This document shows positions 1 to 8,909 of a stretch of DNA of 64,000 nt, one piece after another. Source of the DNA: Lachnospiraceae bacterium (lineage in GTDB: Bacteria > Bacillota_A > Clostridia > Lachnospirales > Lachnospiraceae); assembly GCA_017516285.1 (NCBI GenBank), contig JAFXDD010000009.1, forward strand, positions 1 to 64,000, in the 5' to 3' direction. The notes beneath the pieces were generated by a model that made no database searches, was not told where the DNA came from, and saw only the letters and a list, made by a program, of their open reading frames with translations. Within the stretch, counting starts at the first letter, position 1. Each line of letters begins with the position of its first letter. A program made the position numbers and the translations under genes.

Positions 1-2541
1 AATATGATTACCGTTTGCTTTATCGAGAACATTGACCCGTTGGGTGTTCATACCGGTGACTCTTTCTGTTCTGCTCCAATGCTTACTATTTCACAGGAGG
101 TTCAGGATCGACTGAAGGAGCAGGCATTCAAGATTGTTGACTCTGTTCAGGTTATTGGTGGTACAAACGTACAGTTTGCCCATGACCCTGTAAGTGACAG
201 AATTATTGTTATTGAGATTAACCCTAGAACCAGCCGTTCTTCCGCTTTGGCTTCCAAGGCTACCGGTTTCCCGATTGCACTTGTTTCAGCTATGTTAGCT
301 ACAGGACTTACCTTGAAGGACATTCCATGCGGCAAGTATGGTACGCTGGATAAGTATGTTCCGGACGGAGATTATGTTGTTATCAAGTTTGCACGTTGGG
401 CATTTGAGAAGTTTAAAGGCGTAGAGGATAAGTTGGGTACTCAGATGCGTGCCGTAGGCGAAGTCATGAGTATCGGTAAGACCTATAAAGAAGCTTTCCA
501 GAAGGCTATTCGTTCTTTAGAGACAGGTCGGTATGGCCTGGGTCATGCAAAGGACTTTAATAAATTAAGCAAGGATGCATTATTAAAGAAATTAATTACT
601 CCATCCAGTGAACGACACTTCATTATGTATGAAGCACTGCGCAAGGGTGCTACGGTAGAGGAGATTCATGAGCTTACCAAGGTTAGGCACTGGTTTATTG
701 AGCAGATGAAGGAATTAGTAGAGGAAGAGGAAGCATTAGCAGCAAGAAAGGGCTTTATGCCTTCTGATGCACAGCTTATCTCTGCTAAGAAGAATGGTTT
801 TTCTGATAAGTATTTAAGTCAGATTCTTCGTATTCCTGAGGATGATATTCGTGAACGCCGCATTGCATTAGGTGTAGAAGAAGCTTGGGAAGGTGTTCAT
901 GTTTCCGGTACAGAGGACAGAGCATATTATTACTCTACTTACAATGCAGAGGATAAGAACCCTGTAAGCGAAGAAAAGCCAAAGATTATGATGTTGGGCG
1001 GTGGTCCAAACCGTATCGGCCAGGGTATCGAATTTGACTATTGCTGTGTGCATGCAGCAATGGCATTAAAGAAGCTGGGCTTTGAGACCATTATCGTAAA
1101 CTGTAATCCGGAAACTGTTTCTACAGACTATGATACGTCAGATAAATTGTATTTTGAACCTCTTACATTAGAGGATGTATTAAGCATATACAAGAAGGAA
1201 AAACCGCTTGGTGTTATCGCGCAGTTTGGTGGTCAGACTCCGTTAAATCTTGCGGCTGACTTAGAGAAGAACGGCGTAAAGATTTTGGGTACTTCTCCGG
1301 CAGTTATTGACTTGGCAGAGGACCGTGACCTGTTCCGCGAGATGATGGATAAGTTAGGTATTCCTATGCCTGAGTCAGGCATGGCTGTAAATGTAGCAGA
1401 GGCTACAGAAATTGCCAACCGTATTGGTTATCCTGTTATGGTACGTCCATCCTACGTACTTGGTGGCCGAGGTATGGAAGTTGTATATGATGAGAACGCA
1501 CTTGCCGAGTATATGAATGCAGCAGTAGGTGTTACTCCTGACAGACCAATCCTCATTGATCGCTTCTTAAATCACGCATTAGAGTGTGAGGCAGATGCAA
1601 TCAGTGATGGCGAGCGCGCATTTGTTCCTGCTGTTATGGAGCACATTGAACTTGCAGGTGTTCACTCCGGTGACTCCGCTTGTATTATTCCTTCCGCACA
1701 TATTTCTCCTGAAAATGTGGAGACAATCAAGGAATATACACGTAAGATTGCGGAGGAAATGCATGTACGCGGTTTGATGAACATGCAGTATGCAATTGAG
1801 AATGGCAAGGTATATGTATTAGAGGCAAATCCTCGTGCATCCCGTACCGTTCCGTTAGTATCTAAAGTATGTAACATCCGCATGGTACCTCTTGCAACAG
1901 ATATTATTACTTCTGAGATTACAGGCCGGCCATCACCTATTAAGGACTTAAAGGAACAGCATATTCCTAACTATGGTGTGAAGGAAGCAGCTTTCCCATT
2001 CAATATGTTCCAGGAGGTTGACCCTATTCTTGGACCTGAAATGCGTTCTACCGGTGAGGTGCTTGGTATGGCAGCATCCTACGGTGAAGCTTTCTATAAG
2101 GCTCAGGAAGGTGTTGGCAGCAAGCTTCCGTTAGAAGGTACCGTTCTTATTTCTGTAAACAGAAAAGACAAGGCAGAGGTTGTTGAGGTGGCTAAGAGCT
2201 TCCACGAGGATGGCTTCAGGATTTTAGCTACAGGCGGCACATATGATGTTATTACTGCTGCAGGTATTCCTGCTGAAAAGGTAAAGAAGCTTCAGGAAGG
2301 CCGTCCAAATATCAATGATTTGATTACAAATGGTCAGATTGATTTAATTGTAAACTCACCAATCAATAAGGACAGCATGAATGATGACAGCTATTTAAGA
2401 AAGGCTGCTATCAAGGCAAAGGTGCCATATATGACCACTATTGCAGCTGCAAAAGCTACTGCAGAGGGTATTCACTATATCAAGACACATCCGGAGAGTG
2501 AGATTAAATCTCTTCAGGAATATCATAGTGAGATTAAATAA
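1..2541 (+). CDS. carB: Carbamoyl-phosphate synthase large subunit, 5' end cut by window
   Basis: Makes carbamoyl phosphate from bicarbonate, ammonia (delivered by CarA) and two ATP, for pyrimidine and arginine synthesis. The frame is open at base 1; comparison with the E. coli protein suggests that about 228 of roughly 1070 residues are missing. The visible part begins in the first ATP-grasp half (ENIDPLGVHTGDS), has the metal-binding IEINPR motif at fragment residues 70-75, the oligomerisation domain, the second ATP-grasp half (GVHSGDSACIIP, VLEANPRASR) and a C-terminal MGS-like allosteric domain from about residue 715 (ILATGGTYDVI, NDLITNG). The last is where UMP, IMP or ornithine act in relatives. 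A strong hairpin terminator follows directly, so carB ends its operon; carA is probably upstream, outside the window. Confidence 0.98.
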   Translation, partial: NMITVCFIENIDPLGVHTGDSFCSAPMLTISQEVQDRLKEQAFKIVDSVQVIGGTNVQFAHDPVSDRIIVIEINPRTSRSSALASKATGFPIALVSAMLATGLTLKDIPCGKYGTLDKYVPDGDYVVIKFARWAFEKFKGVEDKLGTQMRAVGEVMSIGKTYKEAFQKAIRSLETGRYGLGHAKDFNKLSKDALLKKLITPSSERHFIMYEALRKGATVEEIHELTKVRHWFIEQMKELVEEEEALAARKGFMPSDAQLISAKKNGFSDKYLSQILRIPEDDIRERRIALGVEEAWEGVHVSGTEDRAYYYSTYNAEDKNPVSEEKPKIMMLGGGPNRIGQGIEFDYCCVHAAMALKKLGFETIIVNCNPETVSTDYDTSDKLYFEPLTLEDVLSIYKKEKPLGVIAQFGGQTPLNLAADLEKNGVKILGTSPAVIDLAEDRDLFREMMDKLGIPMPESGMAVNVAEATEIANRIGYPVMVRPSYVLGGRGMEVVYDENALAEYMNAAVGVTPDRPILIDRFLNHALECEADAISDGERAFVPAVMEHIELAGVHSGDSACIIPSAHISPENVETIKEYTRKIAEEMHVRGLMNMQYAIENGKVYVLEANPRASRTVPLVSKVCNIRMVPLATDIITSEITGRPSPIKDLKEQHIPNYGVKEAAFPFNMFQEVDPILGPEMRSTGEVLGMAASYGEAFYKAQEGVGSKLPLEGTVLISVNRKDKAEVVEVAKSFHEDGFRILATGGTYDVITAAGIPAEKVKKLQEGRPNINDLITNGQIDLIVNSPINKDSMNDDSYLRKAAIKAKVPYMTTIAAAKATAEGIHYIKTHPESEIKSLQEYHSEIK

Positions 2542-2560
2542 TTATATAAAGTATAAAGTA

Positions 2561-2597
2561 ATATCCGGTTGGTATAATGCTGACCGGATATTTTTTT
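2561..2597 (+). terminator. Rho-independent terminator of carB
   Basis: A 9-bp perfect stem, ATATCCGGT (2561-2569) with ACCGGATAT (2583-2591), a 13-base loop and a run of T to 2597. It starts 19 bases after the carB stop codon. Confidence 0.92.
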
Positions 2598-2674
2598 GTC
2601 AAATTGTTTCTGAAACAAAAAAATTTTGTGAAATTAATTTATAAAGTAAATAATACGTATGTGAATTGCCTTTA

Positions 2675-2702
2675 TTTACAAATTTTTCATTTTTTGTATA
2701 AT
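2675..2702 (+). promoter_or_regulatory. Sigma-A promoter of the lrp-alsT pair
   Basis: TTTACA (2675-2680), a 16-base spacer and TATAAT (2697-2702). The predicted start of transcription is near 2709, almost touching the GGAGG at 2711-2715, so the leader is only about 18 bases long. Confidence 0.65.
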
Positions 2703-2726
2703 AACTTTATGGAGGACGTGGAGTGT

Positions 2727-3197
2727 ATGGATACTATAGATTATCAGATTTTAAAGTGTTTAAAAGAAAATGCAAGAGAGAGCGCAACTAATATCGGTGC
2801 AAAAATTAATTTATCAACCTCTGCTGTAATCGAGCGTATAAAAAAGCTTGAAAGTGCAGGACTCATTGAGAAATATACCACCATTATTAACCAAAATATA
2901 TTAGGAAGGGAACTGGTGGCATTTATTTACGTTAGCTTAGAACACCCTAAATATAATGACAATTTTATAAAGATTATTAATGAAAGTACTTCTGTGGTAG
3001 AATGTCACTATATTGCCGGTGATTTTGACTTTATTTTGAAAGTTATTACCAAATCAGGTAGTACCCTAAAGGATGTTCTGAATGATATAAAATCTATAAA
3101 CGGAGTGTCGTTAACTCGCACTTCAGTAGTTCTTTCCACTAATAAATATGAGGTTTGTCTGTTGCCCGATAAAGAAAACGACATTTTTACTTTCTAA
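2727..3197 (+). CDS. Lrp/AsnC family transcriptional regulator
   Basis: A DNA-binding feast/famine regulator of about 156 residues, the normal size for the family. Residues 1-60 form the AsnC-type winged helix (MDTIDYQILKCLKENARES, with STSAVIERIKKLESAGLI as the recognition region) and residues 65-145 the RAM/ACT-like domain that binds amino acids and drives oligomerisation. The ATG at 2727 is chosen because GGAGG lies 11 bases upstream and the family begins with D-x-x-D/D-x-x-I-L; the upstream extension of the frame is A/T-rich and unlike the family. It is 30 bases from an AlsT-type amino-acid carrier gene, so it probably regulates that carrier in response to alanine or a related amino acid. 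The ligand is an inference. Confidence 0.9.
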   Translation: MDTIDYQILKCLKENARESATNIGAKINLSTSAVIERIKKLESAGLIEKYTTIINQNILGRELVAFIYVSLEHPKYNDNFIKIINESTSVVECHYIAGDFDFILKVITKSGSTLKDVLNDIKSINGVSLTRTSVVLSTNKYEVCLLPDKENDIFTF

Positions 3198-3227
3198 TTA
3201 CTATTTTGATTAAAGGAGCAAAATAAC

Positions 3228-4580
3228 ATGGATTTCATAAATTCAATAAACGAAGCAATTAATGATATTGTATGGGGGCCGGTGATGCTTACACTGTTAA
3301 TAGGAACCGGTCTGTTTTTATCAATAAAAACAGGATTCTTACAGTTTACTAAGTTTGGTTATATGATGAAAAATACTCTTTTGGGTGTTTTTTCGAAGAA
3401 CCAGCATACAAAGGATACCTCAGGTGTCAGTCCATTTCAGGCAGTGGCCACAGCTATGGCGGGAACCATTGGAACAGGCAGTATCGCAGGACTTGCAACA
3501 GCTATTGTATCCGGTGGACCCGGTGCCGTTTTCTGGATGTGGGTTAGTGCTCTTTTGGGAATGGTTACCAAATATGCAGAAATATTGCTTTCTATAAAAT
3601 TCAGAGAAAAAAACGATGAAGGTCGCTGGGTAGGCGGTCCTATGTATTACATAAAAAATGGCTTAAAACTTAAATGGCTTGCCGTTTTGTTTGCAATTTT
3701 TGCAATGATTGCCTGTCTTGGTACAGGAAATGCAACCCAGTCAAATTCCATAGCTGTTGCTTTGGAAAGTACGATTGGCATCACACCATGGATTACAGGT
3801 GTGGTATTAACTTTTATTGTTGCAGCTGTCATTTTAGGCGGAATGCGAAGAATCTCTTCAGTTAACGAAAAACTGGTACCAATTATGGCAGTTTTTTATG
3901 TGGTTTGTGCTCTTATAGCATTGATGATAAACATTGAAAAAATTCCGGCTGCTTTTGCACTGATTTTTAAAGAGGCTTTTAACTTTAAAGCAGCAACAGG
4001 CGGTGTGGCTGGATATGGTATAATGCTTGCTATGCATTATGGTTTTTCCAGAGGTGTATTTTCTAATGAAGCCGGACTTGGAAGTGCCCCTATTGCACAC
4101 GCAGCATCCAGCACGAAAAGTCCTGTAAAACAGGGGCTTTGGGGGATGTTTGAGGTGTTTTTTACCACAATCGTTATTTGTACTTTTTCAGCATTGATTA
4201 TATTAACAACCGGTATTTGGAGCACAGGTGAATTCCAAGGTTCTGCTTTAAGTATTGCTTCTTTTAATGCAATTATTCCGGGCGTTGGTGGCATTGTAGT
4301 AACATTATCTACAATATTTTTTGCTTTATCCACCATTCTTGGATGGGCATATTATGGAGAAGTATGTATCGAATTTCTTACCCATAATTCTAAAAAGGCT
4401 GTATTAATTTATAGAAGTATTTATGTAGCATTCGTATTTATCGGAACGATAGGTAGCCTGGATTTAATCTGGAGTATTTCAGAAACTATGAATGGATTAA
4501 TGGCAATTCCTAACCTAATTGGTATTATTGGCTTATACAAGGTAGTAAAGGTAACTACAAAAGAACATTTTAGTGCTTAA
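3228..4580 (+). CDS. Sodium:alanine/glycine symporter, AGCS family
   Basis: An integral membrane carrier of 450 residues importing alanine, glycine or another small neutral amino acid with Na+ (or H+). The family signatures are clear: GGPGAVFWMWVSALLGM around residues 92-108, followed by the TKYAE of the AGCS signature, the early GTIGTGSIAGLATAI segment, and GGPMYYI near residue 137. About ten hydrophobic helices cover the whole length. AAAGGAG lies just upstream of the ATG. It follows the Lrp-type gene with a 30-base gap and no promoter of its own, so the two are likely cotranscribed. No terminator is evident after it; the next gene has a TATAAT at 4622-4627. Substrate specificity within the family cannot be read from sequence. 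Confidence 0.93.
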   Translation: MDFINSINEAINDIVWGPVMLTLLIGTGLFLSIKTGFLQFTKFGYMMKNTLLGVFSKNQHTKDTSGVSPFQAVATAMAGTIGTGSIAGLATAIVSGGPGAVFWMWVSALLGMVTKYAEILLSIKFREKNDEGRWVGGPMYYIKNGLKLKWLAVLFAIFAMIACLGTGNATQSNSIAVALESTIGITPWITGVVLTFIVAAVILGGMRRISSVNEKLVPIMAVFYVVCALIALMINIEKIPAAFALIFKEAFNFKAATGGVAGYGIMLAMHYGFSRGVFSNEAGLGSAPIAHAASSTKSPVKQGLWGMFEVFFTTIVICTFSALIILTTGIWSTGEFQGSALSIASFNAIIPGVGGIVVTLSTIFFALSTILGWAYYGEVCIEFLTHNSKKAVLIYRSIYVAFVFIGTIGSLDLIWSISETMNGLMAIPNLIGIIGLYKVVKVTTKEHFSA

Positions 4581-4664
4581 AAATTAAGAAAATATTTAAT
4601 GTCTTTTATGTATTTGTATGTTATAATAGGAGCACAAATTTAAAACTTCAAGAGGTAACATAAC

Positions 4665-6197
4665 ATGCAAGATGATTTTAATTGGGACGATAGACCAAGT
4701 AAATTGCAGTATACGCTTGTAGTTGCTGTAATAATAATATTGTTATTAGCTATTTTTGCAGGCTTATATTATATCATAATAGGACGTAAGAATACCGGTG
4801 TTTATGAACCGAATGCCATAAATACAGAGGCAAGTACGGAAACCGGTATCATAGAAAATACAGAAAGCAGTGACATAATTACTGAGAGTAGTATGGACAC
4901 CAAAGAGGATCCACAGAGCGCTCAGAATCAAACTTCTGCAGAGTTAGGTGCAGAAACTGAAATTACAAAGATTTTAATTTCTGACAGTGCCAAGGAAACT
5001 GCCGATATTACAGTAGGCATTGATGTATCCAAATACCAAGGGCTTATTGATTGGGAGAAGGTTGCTGCATCAGGCATAGATTTTGCCATGATTCGTGTGG
5101 GTTACCGCACCATAGAAAGTGGCATCATTACAGAGGATGACAGTGCAAAATACAACTTGCAGGAAGCTACCGCTCATGGCATCAAGGTTGGTGCATATTT
5201 CTTTTCTACATCTGTAACAGAAGCTGAGGCCATCGAAGAAGCTCAGTGGACTGCAGAATTTATTTCACATTATAAGATTACCTATCCGGTTGCATTTAAT
5301 TGTGAAGGCTTTGAAAACACAAAGAGCAGGCAGTATAACTTGACGAAAGAAGAGCGAACGACTCTTGCCAAAGCATTTTTAAATCAGATATATGAAAGTG
5401 GATATACTCCTATGTTTTACGCATCTAAGGGCGAGATGGAAGGAGACAGCAAATGGGTTACATCAGAGCTTGAAAAGTCCTACAAGGTCTGGGTTGCCTG
5501 GTATCCTGCTGTGGCTTATCCTGCCACGGAGAAGGCTGATTACAGCGGTTCCTATGATATGTGGCAATATACCAATAATGGTACGGTTGCAGGCATTGAC
5601 AATCCCGTGGATGTAAATGTAGCGCACTTTGGTTATGCTAACGAAGCTGATGCTAAGAACGAAACGACACCGGAGCAGATAGAAGCAAACGTAGAAGCAG
5701 GACATACTTTTACAGAGGTAAATGAGGTTATTACGGCTAAGGAAGCTACTAATCTGCGCGATATTCCAAGTAAGGGCGCGAACAGTACTGTAATGTTGAC
5801 CCTGTACAATGGTCAGACCGCTACCCGTACCGGTATCAGTACAAGTGGATGGTCCAGAGTGGTATACAATGGTGAGACGTATTATGCAGTATCCAATCTG
5901 CTTACCACAGACCTGACTGTAAAAACACCGGCTACACCTGAGCCGGATGATGGCATTAAAACCGAATTTACCGCTTGTGATGAGATGGTTTCTCCAAAGA
6001 TTGAGGTAAACCTAAGAAGCATCCCTAGTGTCACCGACCCTAATTCTGTAGTGGTTGCCACCGCCAAATATGGTGAAATCTTTAAACGTACAGGCATCAA
6101 TACCGACCACGGCTGGTCCAGAGTAGAATATAACGGTCAAACCCTGTATTGTGTCAGCAGCTATGTGTGGGTGTACGAAGAACCGGTTGGAGAATAA
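4665..6197 (+). CDS. Membrane-anchored GH25 muramidase with two SH3b domains
   Basis: A predicted cell-wall hydrolase that cleaves the N-acetylmuramic acid-N-acetylglucosamine bond of peptidoglycan outside the membrane. Residues 1-15 are cytoplasmic, 16-40 form one transmembrane helix, and 41-115 are a Ser/Thr/Glu-rich linker. Residues 116-325 are the GH25 domain: VGIDVSKYQG with Asp120, YPVAFNCEGF with Glu214, MWQY at 299-302 and VDVN near 315. Bacterial SH3 domains lie at about 352-415 and 440-503 (each NLR-x-IPS ... GWSRV-x-YNG) and probably bind the wall. The usual D-x-E pair of GH25 reads N-C-E here (Asn212), so activity is less certain. The gene stands alone, with a TATAAT at 4622-4627 but no convincing -35. 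Confidence 0.9.
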   Translation: MQDDFNWDDRPSKLQYTLVVAVIIILLLAIFAGLYYIIIGRKNTGVYEPNAINTEASTETGIIENTESSDIITESSMDTKEDPQSAQNQTSAELGAETEITKILISDSAKETADITVGIDVSKYQGLIDWEKVAASGIDFAMIRVGYRTIESGIITEDDSAKYNLQEATAHGIKVGAYFFSTSVTEAEAIEEAQWTAEFISHYKITYPVAFNCEGFENTKSRQYNLTKEERTTLAKAFLNQIYESGYTPMFYASKGEMEGDSKWVTSELEKSYKVWVAWYPAVAYPATEKADYSGSYDMWQYTNNGTVAGIDNPVDVNVAHFGYANEADAKNETTPEQIEANVEAGHTFTEVNEVITAKEATNLRDIPSKGANSTVMLTLYNGQTATRTGISTSGWSRVVYNGETYYAVSNLLTTDLTVKTPATPEPDDGIKTEFTACDEMVSPKIEVNLRSIPSVTDPNSVVVATAKYGEIFKRTGINTDHGWSRVEYNGQTLYCVSSYVWVYEEPVGE

Positions 6198-6223
6198 TTC
6201 ACCCTTATAGTTCACAAATCAAT

Positions 6224-6243
6224 ATATTAAGAATTCTTAATAT
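6224..6243. promoter_or_regulatory. Perfect 20-bp palindrome upstream of the flotillin-like gene
   Basis: ATATTAAGAATTCTTAATAT is its own reverse complement. It lies 26 bases after the muramidase stop and about 40 bases upstream of a TATAAT at 6285-6290 that could serve the flotillin-like gene. No T run follows, so an intrinsic terminator is unlikely; a dimeric repressor site or a cruciform is possible. The function is inferred. Confidence 0.45.
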
Positions 6244-6338
6244 GCAAAAAATATTATAGAAAAATGTCGAATTTTGTGATAAATTATAATTAATTCAACA
6301 ATTGCTGAATTAAATAATATTTTGAGGGAGAAATGCTT

Positions 6339-7793
6339 ATGAAATTATTGCTTACTTTGTTACCGGTCATTATTATTGTGGCTATTATTCTTTTGATTTT
6401 CTTAACAGGTTATGTGAAGGCTTCACCGGATACAGCTATTATTATTTCTGGTTTGAGAAAGAACCCGAAGGTATTAATAGGTAAGGCTGGTATTAAAATT
6501 CCTTTTTTGGAGAGAAAGGATGAGTTGAATCTACAGCTGATTCCAATTGATGTAAAGACATCCAATGCAGTTCCTACTGCGGATTACATAAATATCAACG
6601 TAGACGCTACGGTCAATGTCAAAATAAGTGACAATGAAGACCGACTGAAATTAGCTGCCCAGAACTTCTTAAACAAAAACTCTGATTATATTGCGCGTGT
6701 GGCAAGAGAGGTTTTGGAAGGTAATGTTCGTGAAATCGTAGGTAAGATGGCTTTAGAGGAGATGGTTTCCGACCGTCAGAAGTTTGCTATGCTGGTGAAG
6801 GAGAATGCGGAGCCTGACCTTGCTGCTATGGGTCTGGACATTATCAGTTTTAATGTACAGAATTTCGTTGATGGCAATGGCGTTATCGAAAACTTGGGTG
6901 TTGACAATATTGTAAAAATTCAGAAAAACGCTGCTATTTCCCGTGCAGAAAGCGAAAAGGAAATTGCTAAGGCACAGGCAAATGCCAGACGAGAGGCAAA
7001 TGAAGCAGAGGTTAATGCTGCAAGTGAAATTGCAAAGAAACAGAATGAATTAGATATTCAGAAGGCTGAGCTTAAGAAAGTAGCTGACGTAAAACGTGCG
7101 GAAGCAGACGCAGCTTACAAGATTCAGGAAGAAGAACAGCGTAAAACTGTGGAAATTACCACTGCTAATGCAAACATTGCAAAGCAGGAGAAGGAAATCC
7201 TGTTGAAGCAGAAGGAAGCAGAGGTAATGGAGCAGGCTTTGGATGCTCAGATTAAGAAGAAAGCGGAAGCTGAAAAGTTTGCAAAACAGCAGGAAGCAGA
7301 TGCACAGCTTTATGAGCGCCAGCGTGAAGCAGAGGCCAGACAGTTCGAAACCGAAAAAGAAGCTGAGGCTTTGAAAGCAAAGGCTGAGGCCGATAAATAT
7401 GCTATGGAGCAGGAAGCTGCAGGTATTCGTACCAAGGGTCTTGCAGAGGCAGAGGCTATTCGTGCAAAAGCGATTGCTGAAGCAGAAGGTATTGAGAAGA
7501 AGGCAGAAGCTATGGCCAAGATGGGCGAAGCTGCTGTGCTCGAAATGTACTTCAAGGCTCTTCCTGAAGTTGTTAAGAACGCCGCAACACCGCTTAATAA
7601 CGTAGACCGCATTACTATGTACGGTGATGGCAATTCTGCCAAGTTAATGAAGGATATTATGGGTACCGTGACCCAGGTGACCGATGGCCTGAAGGAATCT
7701 ACAGGTGTTGATTTAACAGCAGTATTATCCGGTTTCCTCGGAGGCAAGGTAGCTTCTAACAGTGAAAAGAATGCAACAGACAAAGAAGCATAA
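6339..7793 (+). CDS. Flotillin-like SPFH/band 7 protein (YuaG/FloT type)
   Basis: A membrane scaffold protein that organises ordered membrane domains. An N-terminal hydrophobic segment (first 25 residues) is followed by the SPFH/PHB domain (about 30-200: DTAIIISGLRKNPKVLIG, then NINVDATVNVKIS). From about 205 to 400 there is a long Ala/Glu/Lys-rich coiled coil with the repeated AEA/EAE pattern of flotillins (LAEAEAIRAKAIAEAEGI). The C-terminal flotillin tail has LEMYFKALPEVV and DRITMYGDGN. The ATG at 6339 is preferred over one at 6333 because GAGGGAG ends at 6330, leaving a normal gap. B. subtilis yuaG is next to an NfeD-family gene (yuaF); none is present here. A hairpin follows the gene. 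Confidence 0.92.
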   Translation: MKLLLTLLPVIIIVAIILLIFLTGYVKASPDTAIIISGLRKNPKVLIGKAGIKIPFLERKDELNLQLIPIDVKTSNAVPTADYININVDATVNVKISDNEDRLKLAAQNFLNKNSDYIARVAREVLEGNVREIVGKMALEEMVSDRQKFAMLVKENAEPDLAAMGLDIISFNVQNFVDGNGVIENLGVDNIVKIQKNAAISRAESEKEIAKAQANARREANEAEVNAASEIAKKQNELDIQKAELKKVADVKRAEADAAYKIQEEEQRKTVEITTANANIAKQEKEILLKQKEAEVMEQALDAQIKKKAEAEKFAKQQEADAQLYERQREAEARQFETEKEAEALKAKAEADKYAMEQEAAGIRTKGLAEAEAIRAKAIAEAEGIEKKAEAMAKMGEAAVLEMYFKALPEVVKNAATPLNNVDRITMYGDGNSAKLMKDIMGTVTQVTDGLKESTGVDLTAVLSGFLGGKVASNSEKNATDKEA

Positions 7794-7812
7794 ATAAATA
7801 CCGGAATTTTTA

Positions 7813-7841
7813 AAAGCCGCTTGTTTGTGACAGGCGGCTTT
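7813..7841. terminator. Hairpin between convergent flotillin and recombinase genes
   Basis: AAAGCCGC (7813-7820) pairs perfectly with GCGGCTTT (7834-7841) around a 13-base loop. Seen from the minus strand it is followed by a TTTTAAAAATT stretch; the plus-strand tail is poorer in T. It probably ends transcription from both sides. Confidence 0.7.
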
Positions 7842-7859
7842 GGTATTAGGTTAAATCAA

Positions 7860-8909
7860 TTATCTTTCTCTAAGTTTCACCACATTGGCAGCCAGACGTC
7901 TTCTCTGCTCATCCTGGGCAGAGTAGTGCTTACGGGTGGTATTTACGTCTTTGTGACCCAGCACGTCAGCAACTAGGTAAATATCACCGGTTTCCTGATA
8001 AAGTGCGGTGCCATAGGTGCTTCGAAGCTTGTGTGGTGTAATTTTTTTGAGCGTAGTTACTCTGGAAGCATATTTTTTTACTAATTTTTCTACACTTCTG
8101 ACGGAAATACGCTTCATCTGAAGAGAGAGAAACAAGGCTTCCTCGTGGCCTTCACAAGGCTTCATAAGCTCCCTTTCATCCATATAGTTAAGTAGGGCTT
8201 CCTCAACCTCTTCTCCAAAGTAAACAACTGCTTCATTACCGCCTTTTCGCCTTATTTTAATACCATTTACATCAAAATCCACGTCATGGATATCGATACC
8301 CACACATTCACTGACACGCATACCTGTGCCTAAGAGCAGGGTCAGGAGTGCTATATCACGGATTTTGGTTTTGTCATGATATGCAAGTTCTTTTTTGGTC
8401 AGCTTTTCACCGGCCTCCACCTGGTCTAAGAGCTTTGCCACTTCATTAGGCTCCAGCCTGATAATTTCTTTTTCGTGAAGCTTTGGACTATGTACCAGGG
8501 CAGAAGGGTTGTTGGTGATTTTTTCTGTCTGATAAAAATAGCTATACATAGACTTTAAGGCAGACAATTTACGAGCCTTACCACGTTCATCATTGGTAAT
8601 TTCCTTGTCATCCTTTATGTAGTAGGAGATATAATTCAGATACTCTTCAATATCCTGCCTGGTAATGCTTTCCAAAAGCTCCAGCTTGTACTCGGTAATA
8701 TCCTGCTTGGCACAAACCGGATTTTCCTGATGTAAATATTCAAAAAATACCCTTAAATCGTAGGCATAGGCCAGTCTGGTGCGGGCAGAGGTACTTTCCT
8801 GAATACCAATAAAGTATTCCCTGCAAAAAGCAGGAAGTGTCTTTAATACTTCACGCATTTTTAAAACATTCTGCTTGATTACTTCGTCGTGATAATTATT
8901 TTCTGCCAT
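7860..8909 (-). CDS. Tyrosine recombinase, XerS/XerC-like
   Basis: A 349-residue site-specific recombinase. The N-terminal SAM-like DNA-binding domain covers about 20-140 (TSARTRLAYAYDLRVFFEYL) and the catalytic domain 150-345. All six catalytic positions are visible: Arg198 (GTGMRVSE), Lys222, His293 and Arg296 (TPHKLR), His319 (LGHKD) and Tyr329 (KHYS). The length and the acidic insert before the catalytic domain resemble the single-recombinase XerS rather than the 300-residue XerC/XerD, so a role in resolving chromosome dimers is plausible but inferred. The ATG at 8909 lies inside the 3' end of ttcA, a 14-base overlap, and GGAAGG lies upstream; the two are probably translationally coupled. 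No phage genes are nearby. Confidence 0.88.
   Translation of the reverse strand: MAENNYHDEVIKQNVLKMREVLKTLPAFCREYFIGIQESTSARTRLAYAYDLRVFFEYLHQENPVCAKQDITEYKLELLESITRQDIEEYLNYISYYIKDDKEITNDERGKARKLSALKSMYSYFYQTEKITNNPSALVHSPKLHEKEIIRLEPNEVAKLLDQVEAGEKLTKKELAYHDKTKIRDIALLTLLLGTGMRVSECVGIDIHDVDFDVNGIKIRRKGGNEAVVYFGEEVEEALLNYMDERELMKPCEGHEEALFLSLQMKRISVRSVEKLVKKYASRVTTLKKITPHKLRSTYGTALYQETGDIYLVADVLGHKDVNTTRKHYSAQDEQRRRLAANVVKLRER

Noticed and set aside
7310..7783. Open minus-strand frame of 157 codons opposite the flotillin gene.
   Set aside because: It mirrors the Ala/Glu/Lys-rich coiled coil of the real gene, giving a low-complexity Ala/Ser protein, and has no ribosome-binding site.
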